From positions 1 to 64,000 of the forward strand of contig CACYXD010000001.1 of NCBI GenBank assembly GCA_902778255.1: a stretch of DNA of 64,000 bases, read 5' to 3'. The notes beneath the pieces were generated by a model. That model was not told the origin of the DNA, did not search any database, and saw only the letters and a program-made list of their open reading frames with translations. Positions 6,424-16,474 of this stretch are shown one piece after another. Position 1 is the stretch's first letter, and each line of letters starts with the position of its first letter. The position numbers and the translations under genes were made by a program. The stretch comes from an uncultured Prevotellaceae bacterium (GTDB lineage Bacteria; Bacteroidota; Bacteroidia; Bacteroidales; Bacteroidaceae).

Positions 6424-9132
6424 ATGAAAACAAGAAATCTGATCCTGATGATGGTGGCGATGCTGGCTGTGGCATCGGAGTCGATGGCGAAAGCCTTTGA
6501 ATACATGATTGATGAAAATTCAGGTTATAGGCTGGTTTTCTACTATGCCGACGATGGCACAGAAGCTACCCTCCTGGGCTACGACTACTATAATCTGGAA
6601 AGCTTCAGTAAGACGCGTATTGACATCCCCTCGCATTTGACTATCAATGGGAAGCAGTACACGGTAACTCGCATCGACACCTATTCTAAAACATACAATA
6701 ATGAGCATTGTCTGTATATACCCGAGACGGTGACGGCAGTGACCATTCCGAATACGGTGAAAAGCATCAATATGCTGGAGATGCCTGGCAATAGCTCCAT
6801 AGCAGAACTGCGCATACCTGGCAGCATCACGGCTGACTACCTTCAGAAGATCAACATTAGCGGCTGTATGCGCAAACTGGTGTTTGAGGAAGGATGCGAG
6901 GTGGTGGGCGGATGGTCTTACTGCCCGTTTCTGGAAAGCGTGGAACTGCCGCAGAACTATAAGGTTTTTACAAAAGCCACTTATTTTGACTGGAAGATAA
7001 AGGATTACCGCGTGCCCGAGGGCTGCTGGTATTTCGGAGGCTTCAAGAGCTCGACCATCAAAAAGCTGCACCTCCCCAAGTCGCTTCTGACGGAGAATGA
7101 AGAGACGGAAGGCAGAGGAGCCATCGGTGGCTATTTCCTGGCCGAGATGCCTGAGCTGGAAAATCTGATTGTGGATTTCGAGCAGGCTATCTATCCTGAC
7201 TACAGGTATCCGAAATTCTTTGGCGACGACCCTGAGCAGCCCACGTATAATGATCTCTATGGCCCCAGGCAGCTGACGCTATGGGTGCCGCGGGGGTGCA
7301 GGAAGAATTTTGGCTGCGGCTATCTGCAGTGTGGTGAGGAGCTGATGGGAAAGAACCCCGTGTGCTATGGTGCCATTCCTCGCATCTACGAGGGTACGCC
7401 CGATGCCCCCTATCGCCTGGTGTTCGACGGCGATCTTATCCTTTCAAGGTACGACGGTGTGGACTACATCTTCGTAGCGAGCCAGTCTGACCCCGAGGTG
7501 CTGGGCACCCAGGGCAACTACTGCTGCTATATGTGGCAATACTACGACGGCGACCTGCCTACGGACTATGAGCTGCCCGAACGCCTCGCTCAGCCAGTGA
7601 AGAAGGGCTACTACGTGAACGGCGCGTATATGGAGAGGGAATATTCTTTCTTTGTCACCGCCTATAAAGACGATCAATCTCGTGATAGTGGCGTGTTCCC
7701 CTATACTTGGAAAAGTCAGTCGTCAAGCCCTGCTGCCAACGTGCGCTCTATCACCATCGGCCCCAACACGTCAGCGCTGCCCAACGAGCTGTTCGCGGCT
7801 TTCTATGGCGTGAAGACGGTGATTGCGAAATGCAAGAAACCTACAGCGAGTGGCGGACAGGTGTTCCACCCCTCTGTCTATGCCAACGCCATACTCAAGC
7901 CTGGCGACGGCATGGTGAAGACCTACTGCGAGACCGTGGGATGGAACGAGTTCCAGCACATACAGGGCTCGAGCACTATTGACGGAAAGGTGTGGGAGTT
8001 TTACGACAAGACCAGTGGCAACAGCTACTATGGCTACAACCGTCCTGGTGGCGGCTACGGACTGGGCAACGGCCATTCGCCCCGCTACAACAGCATCATC
8101 CTTTACGACCCCACGGAAGCAAGAAGCCTGGTTCTGAGAAAAGCAGAGGATCAGGAGGGCGAGAGCAGCGCAACGCTGTGGCTCCAGCTGCCCAGCACGC
8201 TGGCCGACGGCGTACAGGATGCCGAGGGCAACTTCATCAGCGTGGACTTCTCGGCACTCAACGACAGCATCTACTACGAAGACACCTCACTGCGGGGCGT
8301 CATCCTCCCCGCCAAGCTCGACTCCATCGGCAAGGCGGCCTTCGAAGGCTGCAAGGGACTGCTCGACATCGGGTTCAACAGATATTATCCCGAGAATCCG
8401 CCACTCATAGGCGAGAATGCCTTTAAGGACACGCCTGAGGAGATGCGCTTCTGGGCGCCCATGGGACAGCTGAAGAAATACCACGACACGGAAGGCTATG
8501 GGCAGATGGAGCTTATGGGCGGCGTGTTGAGGCAGAGCTTCTACACCACTGGCGGCCAGTTCTCCCAGCTCTTGGACGATGGTCAGGAGATGTCGTTCTC
8601 TTACTACCCCACGAGTAATCAGGTCATCGTCTATGACAACTACCGCAACACGAGCAGCATCATCAACAACAAGCTCACTGGCGACATCGTCATACCCGCC
8701 GAGGTCATCGGAATGCCCGTGGAAGCCATAGAATACCTTGCTTTCCAGGCCACGGGGATGACGGGCGTCACGATCCCTGCATCAGTAAACCTTGTACGCC
8801 CCCTTGCCTTCTCGGGGTGTACGGGTCTGAAAGATATCACGATGCTGGGCACCACGCCTCCCACCATCAACCACTCGAATATGTTTGAGGATGATACCTA
8901 CACCAATGCGACGCTTTGGGTACCCGTAGGTGCACGCGACGCCTATGCCAACGCACAAGGCTGGCAGAACTTCGCCCAGATCAGGGAGGGCAGCCACACG
9001 GGCATCGCCAGTCTGACACAACACCCCTCCCCCACCCCCCAGTATCATATGCTGGATGGCAGGAGGCTGAAAGACAGGCCGTTGCAAAAGGGACTTTACA
9101 TCACCCAAGGCCGCAAGGTGCTGATAAAATAA
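6424..9132 (+). CDS. BspA-like leucine-rich repeat exported protein
   Basis: 902 residues. Signal peptide MKTRNLILMMVAMLAVASESMA. Several LRR_5/BspA-type repeats are visible, e.g. near residue 100-130 (VTAVTIPNTVKSINML), 610-650 (LRGVILPAKLDSIGKAAFEGCKGL) and 755-800 (AIEYLAFQATGMTGVTIPASV ... LAFSGCTGLKDI). The extreme C-terminus (MLDGRRLKDRPLQKGLYITQ..KVLIK) is the exported-protein tail seen in three other genes of the window and resembles a type IX secretion sorting end. Likely a surface adhesion or host/matrix-binding protein. A near-perfect terminator follows immediately. Confidence 0.8.
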   Translation: MKTRNLILMMVAMLAVASESMAKAFEYMIDENSGYRLVFYYADDGTEATLLGYDYYNLESFSKTRIDIPSHLTINGKQYTVTRIDTYSKTYNNEHCLYIPETVTAVTIPNTVKSINMLEMPGNSSIAELRIPGSITADYLQKINISGCMRKLVFEEGCEVVGGWSYCPFLESVELPQNYKVFTKATYFDWKIKDYRVPEGCWYFGGFKSSTIKKLHLPKSLLTENEETEGRGAIGGYFLAEMPELENLIVDFEQAIYPDYRYPKFFGDDPEQPTYNDLYGPRQLTLWVPRGCRKNFGCGYLQCGEELMGKNPVCYGAIPRIYEGTPDAPYRLVFDGDLILSRYDGVDYIFVASQSDPEVLGTQGNYCCYMWQYYDGDLPTDYELPERLAQPVKKGYYVNGAYMEREYSFFVTAYKDDQSRDSGVFPYTWKSQSSSPAANVRSITIGPNTSALPNELFAAFYGVKTVIAKCKKPTASGGQVFHPSVYANAILKPGDGMVKTYCETVGWNEFQHIQGSSTIDGKVWEFYDKTSGNSYYGYNRPGGGYGLGNGHSPRYNSIILYDPTEARSLVLRKAEDQEGESSATLWLQLPSTLADGVQDAEGNFISVDFSALNDSIYYEDTSLRGVILPAKLDSIGKAAFEGCKGLLDIGFNRYYPENPPLIGENAFKDTPEEMRFWAPMGQLKKYHDTEGYGQMELMGGVLRQSFYTTGGQFSQLLDDGQEMSFSYYPTSNQVIVYDNYRNTSSIINNKLTGDIVIPAEVIGMPVEAIEYLAFQATGMTGVTIPASVNLVRPLAFSGCTGLKDITMLGTTPPTINHSNMFEDDTYTNATLWVPVGARDAYANAQGWQNFAQIREGSHTGIASLTQHPSPTPQYHMLDGRRLKDRPLQKGLYITQGRKVLIK

Positions 9133-9133
9133 T

Positions 9134-9162
9134 GAATGCGAGCGGAAGTGCCGCTCGCATTC
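9134..9162. terminator. Bidirectional hairpin between convergent genes
   Basis: Twelve-base arms GAATGCGAGCGG / CCGCTCGCATTC with loop AAGTG, two bases after the stop of the leucine-rich protein, then a short T-rich run on the plus strand. Confidence 0.8.
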
Positions 9163-9172
9163 GTCTGTCTTT

Positions 9173-9325
9173 TTACCAGATATCTTCTTTGTCTTGGATA
9201 TCATCTTCGTCATCCTGCAGGATGTCGAGGGGTGCTGAGTCAAGATTCTGTGGACTGGCACAGAGCAGCTGCATCTGCTGAATCTCCTCTACCTCCACTA
9301 TCGGGGAAATATATGTTTTCTTCAT
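9173..9325 (-). CDS. Small acidic protein of the MKKTYxxP type
   Basis: 50 residues beginning MKKTYISPIVEVEEI and ending in an acidic tail (LQDDEDDIQDKEDIW), with a central LLCASP. Found by reading the minus strand just after the stop of the large gap-rich exported protein; only 9 bases separate them, so they are almost surely co-transcribed. Short Prevotella proteins with an MKK-x-Y-x-x-P start are, from memory, frequent beside surface-protein genes. A second example begins the nuclease gene at 48376. No known domain, no signal peptide. Function unknown. Confidence 0.65.
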   Translation of the reverse strand: MKKTYISPIVEVEEIQQMQLLCASPQNLDSAPLDILQDDEDDIQDKEDIW

Positions 9326-9334
9326 CTTGTTTAC

Positions 9335-12300
9335 TTATTTAATAACGACCTTTTTTCCATTCTCGATGTAGAGGCCACGGGTGGGCTGAGCCACCTGGCG
9401 ACCCTGCAGATCGAAGAGGGGTGAGGGGTGAGGGGTGATGGGTGATAGATGGTTCGTGATGCCTGTGGCTTCCTCGTCCTCGAAGACCATAGTCAGCTGA
9501 CGGGCTGCACTGGGCAGCATCAGATAAGCCTTGCGGGCAGGCATACTGGTGCCTGTGTACTCATGGAATCCGAAATGGGAGTTCTTGTTGCCCAGCACAT
9601 AGAACGAGCCAGTGCCCAGCGATGAGGTGGGCGTGACGACATCCACGCCTTGGAGGTCGTTGCCGACGAAATGCTCAGCAACATCGCTGCTGGCGGTCAT
9701 CGTGATGGCGTTGTCGTCGCAAACAAGGATCACGGCAGTGGCGGCAGGGATGACCTTGCCCAGCTTATGCAGCGTGACGGTGTTGCCACTGACGGTGGCG
9801 GTATAGGCACAGGCATTCTCGTTGACATCGATCTTGTAGCCCGTAGTGCCGTTGTAGTAGGTGGTCCAGTAGGCACCGTTGGCCAGCTTAGCGGCGAGAT
9901 TGAGGGAGTTGGGCTGGAGCGTTACGAAGCCGCCATACACGCTATGGTCGTATTCCACCTTGCCCTCGTCGTTGATAGCATAGCCTGCAGGGAGGTATTT
10001 GGCAAACTCGCTTCTCACCCTCGTATTGTTGTATCCACCAAGGATGGCATTCGACAGCACCACGCTGGAGTTGTCGTCGATAGTCAGGTTGAAGCCATCG
10101 TCGTCACCGCCACCCAGGTAGGTGCTACCAGCGATATACATCACGCTGCCGTTGGTAACGGCGATGTCGGTTGCCAGCCATTCTATGCCGGTTTGCCAGA
10201 AATCATACTCGCTGTCATAGAATCCCTCACAGTTCAGCGTGGCATTATCTAATGTCAGGGTATGGTGGCTTCCCGTTGAGAAGTTGTTGATGCGACCAGT
10301 AAACGTGCCGTTCTTCAGCGTCAGACTGTTGTCCAGACAGAGGCCTGCCGCATAAACGCTGTGCTCGTTCATATCGAGAATGACTGACTTATGCAAAGAG
10401 ATAGGAGTGCCATAGGTCACAGAGGGATCGTAGACATCCTGACAGAGCGTCACCACATCGCCGTCGTTGGCTGCAGCAAGCGCCGTCTTCAGATAAGGAT
10501 ACTCCGTAGTGCCAATCATAGCAGCGACGCCCGTTCTGGGTATGACTTCATCATAGGTGTCACTATAGTTGGTGCCGTCTACCTCGATATTGGCGGTGTA
10601 AGTCAGTACGCCATCGGTATCGACAGTAGGCTCGGTGGTCACCTCGGTAGTAAAATTATTGGTAAGGGAATGGTCGGGACGAGAGCAACGGCTACAGGTC
10701 AGCAAGAGAGTTGCCGCCAGCTTGCCATCGCTGGATAGGTGATCCCACGTCCATGTAGGATTGGTCCAGATATGTCCCAAGGCAGGCGTTTTGTAGTCAC
10801 TGGGATACAGCTTGGTATAGGTGATGCCGTCAGACTCCTCACGATAGTAGTCGCCATAGGCATAGTAACAGGCTATCATTCCCGCATCTGAGCAGGTGGC
10901 CTCTCTGGCCTCTTCAGGATACACGCTGACCCAGATGGCATTTACCGTGGTGTTCTCGCCAGGCATCTTGGAAGGCAGGTTTTCCCAACCTATGAAGATG
11001 TGCTTAGCCTTCTTGGGAGATGCTGAGGGCCAGCTGACCGCAGTGTTGTAGTCCTGAGTGATGGGGTCAACAGCAGTGCCGCCACCGGTATCGAAGGTGA
11101 TGGTGAACTGGGCTATCTGCCAGTGGGCAGTAAAGCTCTTGTTGCCCGTAGAGCCCTTGGTAATCTTCACACTCAGCACTGGCTCGTCCTGACCTTCATA
11201 GGTCCAACCGGTAAAGGTATAGCCGGTCTTTACAGGAGCTGCAAGGGTGATGTCGGCATCCTCAACGGTATAGGACAGGGGGTTGCTGGTGGTCTCTACG
11301 CCACCGTTGAGGTGGTAGGCTATGGAATAGGCGTTCTCCGTCCACTTAGCATAGAGCGTGGTATGGTGAGTGACGTGGTCTGTGGCGAAATTCCAGCGGT
11401 TGACACAGGCCTGCTCCTTGAACCAGCCACCAAAGGTGTAGCCGACGGCCGACGGTGCGGCAGGCTCGGCAGCCATACCGTCATAGTCAACCACTTGACT
11501 GGTCACGGCATCGCCGTGGCCTTTCAGATTGAACTGAACGGTGCGAGGGGCTTCTTTCCACATGGCCTTGACCTGGGTGTTTTCAGTGACAACAATCTCA
11601 TCGCCCACATTATAGCTTATTCCGTCAACATACCACCTGTCGAACTCCTTGTCTGTGGGGGGAGTAAACGTGCAAGAAGGTAAAGAATAGTGGCGACCAT
11701 AGGCCGTTTTAACATTGTTCATTTGGCCAGAACCGCCACCAGCAGCAAAAGAGACGACGACTGGCGTAACCATCAATCTGCCGCTGATATTGGATCTCTC
11801 GGCAGCCGTCTCGCTATTCTCCAGCATAAAGTCGCTGGTCAGGGTGACCGTACCGCTATAGCCATTGGCATAGATGGCATCGGTGGCATTGGTCCAACCC
11901 AGCGTCGTCGTACCATCCTTACCATTTCTGCCTTTACCAATAGCAGCACTGCCAGAGCCTCCGTTATAGGCTGTGACACGACCGCCATAGATATGGACTG
12001 TCTGGGGATTGGTGTAGCTGTTGCCTTGTGATAACTCGCCACTACCGATACCGGCACTGGCATCATTACCCCAGGCCGTCACAGTGCCACCATAGATATT
12101 GATGGTGCCACCATCGGTAGTCTCAGACTTGATATATCCGCAACCGATACCTGCACCAGAACTGCCACCTCTGGCCTCAATCGTGCCGCCATAGATATTG
12201 ATAGTACCACAGCTCTTATCTTCAAACGTGCCCGATCTCTTATTTACATAGCCGCCACCGATGCCGGCATTTCCAGAGTCGCCAGTGGCCTTGATAAGAC

Positions 12301-13618
12301 CCGTACCGCTCTGCTGGGTATAGATGTTCAACGTATTGCCGCGATGCACCTGGATACCCTTTTTGGCATTCAGCGTCACGCCGTCGTTAATAATCAGGTT
12401 GACGGTGCCAGTGACAACCACACGTTCGTTATACTCCGAATACTGGTCAACCACCCACCAGCCTTCAGTCCAGTCGTACATGTTCAGAACAGATGTGGGT
12501 TTCTGGGCTGTCTGCCTATTGCCATCGGCATCAATATAACTGTTTGCGGGAATAGTTGCCGCATCAAACGGCTTGATGGAACCACTGCATGTCACGTTAG
12601 CGCCAGCACCGATAGTCACCTTTCCGTCTATGTCATGACCAGCCATGAGCACCTTGCCATAGCCGATGTTGCCATTCGCTGTGGTGGTACCGCCAGTAAA
12701 CACAATAGTCGGACAAGTCAGTGTGCCATCTATCGCTGCATTGTATCCCAAGCCGATAGCAGCACCATCGCTGCCATTAGCCGTCACCGTACCACCATTG
12801 ATAGTGATGGTCTTCACGGCTCCCGTATTACCACCACCGATACCAGCAGCAGCAAAGCCACCAGTAGCATTGACAGTACCGCCATTGATGGTGATGCTGC
12901 CCGTGATGTTGTTAACATAGGAATTGTCTCCAAAAGGAGGATTCGTCATTGTCAAACCGCTATCTTCACCGCTGCCGATACCAGCAGCGCCACCAGCCTT
13001 ATCGTAATAAACATACCACGTTCCGCCTTGAGCATTGATAGTACCACCATTAATGATGATCGTTCCCAAGCCCTGCGGAACAATCATGTAGGCCTGGGTC
13101 TGTGTGTTTTGGCGATTACCCAGCGAACCAATACCGGCACCACCACCGTAGTTCTTGCCACCGGTAGCATTCAGCGTACCAGTACTGGCAGCGGTTATCT
13201 CCAGCGTACAACCGGCAGGCACAGAAATGCCTGCACCGCCAAAGCCTGCCTTCAGGGTGTTTGTGCCATTGACGGTCAGGTGCAGCGTGGCACCGTTAGC
13301 CAGGGCGATACCCGAACGGGGCGAAAGGGCCTCGGAATAGTCGGTGTTGAAGCCGTCGATGGTCAGGTTCAGTTCGATTCCGTCCACCACGATGGCACCG
13401 GCACTGGTAAAGGTTGCATTGTTACCCGCATAGGAACTTGCCGGCACGGTACCAGCGACACTCTTGTTGTTGTAGGTCGCCTTGTTACCACTGTTGATTA
13501 CTACAGCCGTGTTCTGCGTAATATCTGCTGCCCACATGCTTAAAGAAGTGAGCATCACCACTGCAAGTGACATCGTCGTTCGCAGTAATGTTGTTCGATT
13601 AATGAATGTTCTCTTCAT
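9335..13618 (-). CDS. Giant exported repeat protein with InlB-type B repeats
   Basis: 1427 residues. Signal peptide through about residue 30 (..MLTSLSMWA). Residues 35-610 consist of Gly/Asn/Thr-rich beta-helix-like repeats (INGGTVNATGG, AAGIGGGNTGAVKTITINGG) as found in Bacteroidales surface carbohydrate or adhesion proteins. Residues about 620-895 carry four Listeria-Bacteroides (InlB B) repeats, each with the F..GG...GY.F.GW....W pattern. Then follow an unrecognised beta-rich part and the exported-protein tail (LFDLQGRQVAQPTRGLYIEN..KVVIK). Probably a cell-surface adhesin. Its antisense frames are long only because of the repeated GGC/ACC codons. Confidence 0.8.
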   Translation of the reverse strand: MKRTFINRTTLLRTTMSLAVVMLTSLSMWAADITQNTAVVINSGNKATYNNKSVAGTVPASSYAGNNATFTSAGAIVVDGIELNLTIDGFNTDYSEALSPRSGIALANGATLHLTVNGTNTLKAGFGGAGISVPAGCTLEITAASTGTLNATGGKNYGGGAGIGSLGNRQNTQTQAYMIVPQGLGTIIINGGTINAQGGTWYVYYDKAGGAAGIGSGEDSGLTMTNPPFGDNSYVNNITGSITINGGTVNATGGFAAAGIGGGNTGAVKTITINGGTVTANGSDGAAIGLGYNAAIDGTLTCPTIVFTGGTTTANGNIGYGKVLMAGHDIDGKVTIGAGANVTCSGSIKPFDAATIPANSYIDADGNRQTAQKPTSVLNMYDWTEGWWVVDQYSEYNERVVVTGTVNLIINDGVTLNAKKGIQVHRGNTLNIYTQQSGTGLIKATGDSGNAGIGGGYVNKRSGTFEDKSCGTINIYGGTIEARGGSSGAGIGCGYIKSETTDGGTINIYGGTVTAWGNDASAGIGSGELSQGNSYTNPQTVHIYGGRVTAYNGGSGSAAIGKGRNGKDGTTTLGWTNATDAIYANGYSGTVTLTSDFMLENSETAAERSNISGRLMVTPVVVSFAAGGGSGQMNNVKTAYGRHYSLPSCTFTPPTDKEFDRWYVDGISYNVGDEIVVTENTQVKAMWKEAPRTVQFNLKGHGDAVTSQVVDYDGMAAEPAAPSAVGYTFGGWFKEQACVNRWNFATDHVTHHTTLYAKWTENAYSIAYHLNGGVETTSNPLSYTVEDADITLAAPVKTGYTFTGWTYEGQDEPVLSVKITKGSTGNKSFTAHWQIAQFTITFDTGGGTAVDPITQDYNTAVSWPSASPKKAKHIFIGWENLPSKMPGENTTVNAIWVSVYPEEAREATCSDAGMIACYYAYGDYYREESDGITYTKLYPSDYKTPALGHIWTNPTWTWDHLSSDGKLAATLLLTCSRCSRPDHSLTNNFTTEVTTEPTVDTDGVLTYTANIEVDGTNYSDTYDEVIPRTGVAAMIGTTEYPYLKTALAAANDGDVVTLCQDVYDPSVTYGTPISLHKSVILDMNEHSVYAAGLCLDNSLTLKNGTFTGRINNFSTGSHHTLTLDNATLNCEGFYDSEYDFWQTGIEWLATDIAVTNGSVMYIAGSTYLGGGDDDGFNLTIDDNSSVVLSNAILGGYNNTRVRSEFAKYLPAGYAINDEGKVEYDHSVYGGFVTLQPNSLNLAAKLANGAYWTTYYNGTTGYKIDVNENACAYTATVSGNTVTLHKLGKVIPAATAVILVCDDNAITMTASSDVAEHFVGNDLQGVDVVTPTSSLGTGSFYVLGNKNSHFGFHEYTGTSMPARKAYLMLPSAARQLTMVFEDEEATGITNHLSPITPHPSPLFDLQGRQVAQPTRGLYIENGKKVVIK

Positions 13619-13642
13619 GATTATATTGTTAAAGTTTAGGCT

Positions 13643-13691
13643 AAAAAAAGAAGTTGCGAAACACTTGGCATCCCGTCAAACATTTCGCAAC
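13643..13691 (-). terminator. Rho-independent terminator of tyrS
   Basis: On the minus strand GTTGCGAAA (13691-13683) pairs with TTTCGCAAC (13661-13653), followed by a run of seven T. Lies 7 bp after the tyrS stop. Confidence 0.8.
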
Positions 13692-13697
13692 CTATTA

Positions 13698-14996
13698 TTA
13701 TTTTACGGTCAGAAGATAGTAATTCTTCTTGCCCTTCTGAGCCAACAGATACTTGCCGTCGATGAGGTCGTCAGAGGTGATAAGACGGTTCTGGTCGGTG
13801 AGCTTCTCTTTGTTCAGCGCCACACCACCACCCTGCACCATCTTACGCATCTCACCCTTCGAGGGGAAGACGGGAGCTGCCGTGGTGAAGAGTTCTACAG
13901 CGGGCTGACCCAGCTGATCCTTGGAAATCTCGAACTTCTCTACACCGTCGAAGACGTCGAGGAAGGTCTGCTCGTCGAGCTTCTCGAGGGCTTCCTTGGT
14001 TGACTTGCCAAAGAGGATGTTTGAGGCCTCGATAGCCATGTCAAGGGCTTCCTGAGAGTGTACCAGCAGGGTGACCTCCTCAGCCAGGCGCTTCTGTAGC
14101 ACACGGCGACCAGGATCCTGCTTGTGCTCCTCGGTGAGGGCATCGATGGTCTCCTTGTCGAGAGAGGTGAAGATCTTGATGTAGCGCTCGGCATCGTCGT
14201 CGCTGACGTTGAGCCAGAACTGATAGAAACGGTAAGGTGTGGTGCGCTTGGGATCGAGCCAGATATTTCCTGATTCGGTCTTACCAAACTTCTTACCATC
14301 GCTCTTGGTGATAAGCGGACAGGTCAGGGCGAAGGTCTCCACCTCGTTGCCCAGCGTGCGGCGGATGAGCTCGGTGCCGGTGGTCATGTTGCCCCACTGG
14401 TCGTTGCCACCCAGCTGCAGCTTCACGCCCTTGTGCTGATAGAGGTACAGGAAGTCGTAGCCCTGAAGGAGCTGGTAGGTGAACTCGGTGAAGCTAAGGC
14501 CGTCGCGAGCCGTACCGTTGAGGCGCTGCTGCACGCTCTCCTTCGCCATCATATAGTTCACGGTGATGTGTTTACCCACCTCACGGGCAAAGTCGAGGAA
14601 GGTGAAGTTCTTCATCCAGTCGTAGTTGTTCACCATCTCGGCAGCATTGGGCTCCTGGCTCTCGAAGTCGAGGAACTTAGCCACCTGGGCCTTGATGCAC
14701 TCCTGGTTATGGCGCAGCGTCTCGTCGTTGAGCAGGTTGCGCTCCTGACTCTTTCCCGAGGGGTCGCCAATCATACCTGTGGCACCGCCAACGAGGATGA
14801 TGGGCTTATGGCCGCAACGCTGTAGGTGGCGCAGCATCATGATGCCGCAGAGGTGACCGATGTGCAGTGAATCGGCCGTGGGGTCGGTGCCCAGGTAGGC
14901 GGTCACCATCTCCTTCTGGAGCAGTTCCTCAGTACCTGGCATAATCTGTGCCAGCATACCGCGCCAGCGCAGTTCTTCTACAAAGTTCTTTCTCAT
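13698..14996 (-). CDS. tyrS: Tyrosyl-tRNA synthetase
   Basis: 432 residues, normal length. Class I synthetase charging tRNA-Tyr in the cytoplasm. The HIGH motif is HIGHL near residue 45, preceded by Y-L-G-T-D-P-T-A. The KMSKS-equivalent is KFGKT near residue 237, the usual bacterial TyrRS form. The C-terminal part ([19 protein letters not shown] ...) is an S4 RNA-binding domain. Last gene of the minus-strand block. Upstream is a TTAATTC/TTAACTC micro-repeat (15001-15036); no T-box is seen. Confidence 0.97.
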   Translation of the reverse strand: MRKNFVEELRWRGMLAQIMPGTEELLQKEMVTAYLGTDPTADSLHIGHLCGIMMLRHLQRCGHKPIILVGGATGMIGDPSGKSQERNLLNDETLRHNQECIKAQVAKFLDFESQEPNAAEMVNNYDWMKNFTFLDFAREVGKHITVNYMMAKESVQQRLNGTARDGLSFTEFTYQLLQGYDFLYLYQHKGVKLQLGGNDQWGNMTTGTELIRRTLGNEVETFALTCPLITKSDGKKFGKTESGNIWLDPKRTTPYRFYQFWLNVSDDDAERYIKIFTSLDKETIDALTEEHKQDPGRRVLQKRLAEEVTLLVHSQEALDMAIEASNILFGKSTKEALEKLDEQTFLDVFDGVEKFEISKDQLGQPAVELFTTAAPVFPSKGEMRKMVQGGGVALNKEKLTDQNRLITSDDLIDGKYLLAQKGKKNYYLLTVK

Positions 14997-15037
14997 ATAT
15001 TTTAATTCTTAATTCTTAACTCTTAACTCTTAACTCC

Positions 15038-15280
15038 CTACGGCACGGGATCATAGCCGCTGCCTCCCCAGGGATTGCATCTCAGAATACGCCAGATGGC
15101 CAAGCCGAGCCCCTTGACAGGCCCGTGTTTGATGATGGCCTCTTTGGCATATTGCGAGCAGGTGGGCGTGAATCGGCAGGCAGGGGGCGTGAAGGGACTG
15201 ATGCATCGCTGGTAGAAGATGATGGGCATCAGCAGAATCCACTTCAGCACGAGCACTATATAATGCCAGATGAGCCTCAT
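15038..15280 (-). CDS. yidD: Membrane protein insertion efficiency factor YidD
   Basis: 80 residues from the ATG at 15280. A longer frame to 15328 would overlap rnpA by 43 bp and add an unlikely N-terminus. The family core is clear: amphipathic start ([20 protein letters not shown]), then [18 protein letters not shown] with the conserved cysteines, and [13 protein letters not shown] at the end. Assists YidC-dependent insertion of inner-membrane proteins. Starts 5 bp after rnpA, the classic rnpA-yidD order. Confidence 0.93.
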   Translation of the reverse strand: MRLIWHYIVLVLKWILLMPIIFYQRCISPFTPPACRFTPTCSQYAKEAIIKHGPVKGLGLAIWRILRCNPWGGSGYDPVP

Positions 15281-15285
15281 ACGCC

Positions 15286-15681
15286 TTAGTGCCTGACTTT
15301 TCTTGCTATGCGTTCCAACAGGTGGCACACCTTAGTGCTGACCTCGGCTGAGGGGCGATGCTGGTCGGAAAGCCATATAAAGGCAATCTCCACAGCCTGG
15401 CCATCGGGCACCTGCTCTATGAGCATCTGTTTTTGCAGGCGGTAGGCCTCGCGTATCTGTCGCTTCACGCGGTTGCGATCAACGGCATGATGGAACCTTT
15501 TCTTAGAAACGCTAACGAGCACCTCGACGGGCTCTTGCCCTTCTTGGCGCTCTCGCTGCATATACACGGCCCTAAGTGGAAAGACGGCCAGAGATTGGCT
15601 CTGGTTCCCACTGAAGAGTTCCTCTATCAGTTTCTGGCTGACGATTCGCTCCTGTTTCTTGAAACGTGCTGGAGCCGTCAC
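15286..15681 (-). CDS. rnpA: Ribonuclease P protein component
   Basis: 131 residues. Basic protein subunit of RNase P, which trims the 5' end of tRNA precursors. The family signature appears as [18 protein letters not shown] (the R-N-R motif), followed by I-R-E-A-Y-R. Sits between hemD (25 bp upstream) and yidD in the metK-led block. Confidence 0.95.
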   Translation of the reverse strand: MTAPARFKKQERIVSQKLIEELFSGNQSQSLAVFPLRAVYMQRERQEGQEPVEVLVSVSKKRFHHAVDRNRVKRQIREAYRLQKQMLIEQVPDGQAVEIAFIWLSDQHRPSAEVSTKVCHLLERIARKVRH

Positions 15682-15706
15682 TATATAATATATATATTAA
15701 GGTGAA

Positions 15707-16456
15707 TTAGTCTTCCTGCATCAGCAGATAGTGCTGCAAGGCACCCGTCATCGAGGGATATTTCTCGGTGGGAGCCTCGAGGTCAAGGCGAAGACCGGCG
15801 TCGTGTACGGCTTTGGCTGTGGCGGGGCCGAAGGTGCCGATGGCAATGTTGCCTTGATCGAAGTTGGGGAAATTCTTGGTCAACGACTCAATACCTGCAG
15901 GGCTGAAGAAGAGCAGCATATCGTAGTCGAAGGTCTTGATCTCCTCGTCGGTGAAGTCGTTGCTCACGGTCTTGTACATCACACACTCGGTATGCAGCAG
16001 TTTCCTTGAGTCGAGCAACTTGCTGATAGAGTCGTTGTGTACATCGCTCATAGGCACAAGGTACTTCTCGGTCTTGTGCTTGATCATCGTGGGCAACAGA
16101 TCATCAATCTTACCCGTATTGCCGAAGAACACCTTACGCTTACGGTACTGCACATATTTCTGGATATAGAGAGCAATGGTCTCAGTGACACAGAAATACT
16201 TCATGTCCTCAGGAATGGTGACACGCAGCTCCTTTGCCAAATTAAAGAAGTGGTCAATAGCATGGCGCGAAGTGAACACTACTGCCGTATGGTCAAGGAT
16301 GCTGACTTTCTGAGTACGAAACTCTCGGGCGCTGATACCTTCTACCTTGATGAAGGGACGAAACACCAATTCAACGTCAAACCTGCTAGCGATATCGTAG
16401 TAAGGTGACTTTTCACTTGAAGGTTTTGGTTGCGAAACCAGAATCTTTTTAATCAT
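15707..16456 (-). CDS. hemD: Uroporphyrinogen-III synthase
   Basis: 249 residues. Closes the linear tetrapyrrole to uroporphyrinogen III. The sequence is poorly conserved, as usual for HemD, but the two-domain pattern is there: TAVVFTSRHAIDHF near residue 55, and the C-terminal LLFFSPAGIESL and IAIGTFGPATAKAVHDAG stretches. The gene starts 18 bp after a DUF4271 membrane protein, a Bacteroidetes-specific neighbourhood that supports the call. Confidence 0.88.
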   Translation of the reverse strand: MIKKILVSQPKPSSEKSPYYDIASRFDVELVFRPFIKVEGISAREFRTQKVSILDHTAVVFTSRHAIDHFFNLAKELRVTIPEDMKYFCVTETIALYIQKYVQYRKRKVFFGNTGKIDDLLPTMIKHKTEKYLVPMSDVHNDSISKLLDSRKLLHTECVMYKTVSNDFTDEEIKTFDYDMLLFFSPAGIESLTKNFPNFDQGNIAIGTFGPATAKAVHDAGLRLDLEAPTEKYPSMTGALQHYLLMQED

Positions 16457-16474
16457 TCTCTAATATCCTAAAAA

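Noticed and set aside
12344..13543. Plus-strand open frame of 399 codons
   Set aside because: Lies opposite the repeat region of the giant exported protein; open only because of repeated GGC/ACC codons.
14997..15037. T-box leader before tyrS
   Set aside because: The gap to yidD is 41 bases of TTAACTC micro-repeat, too short and without T-box sequence.
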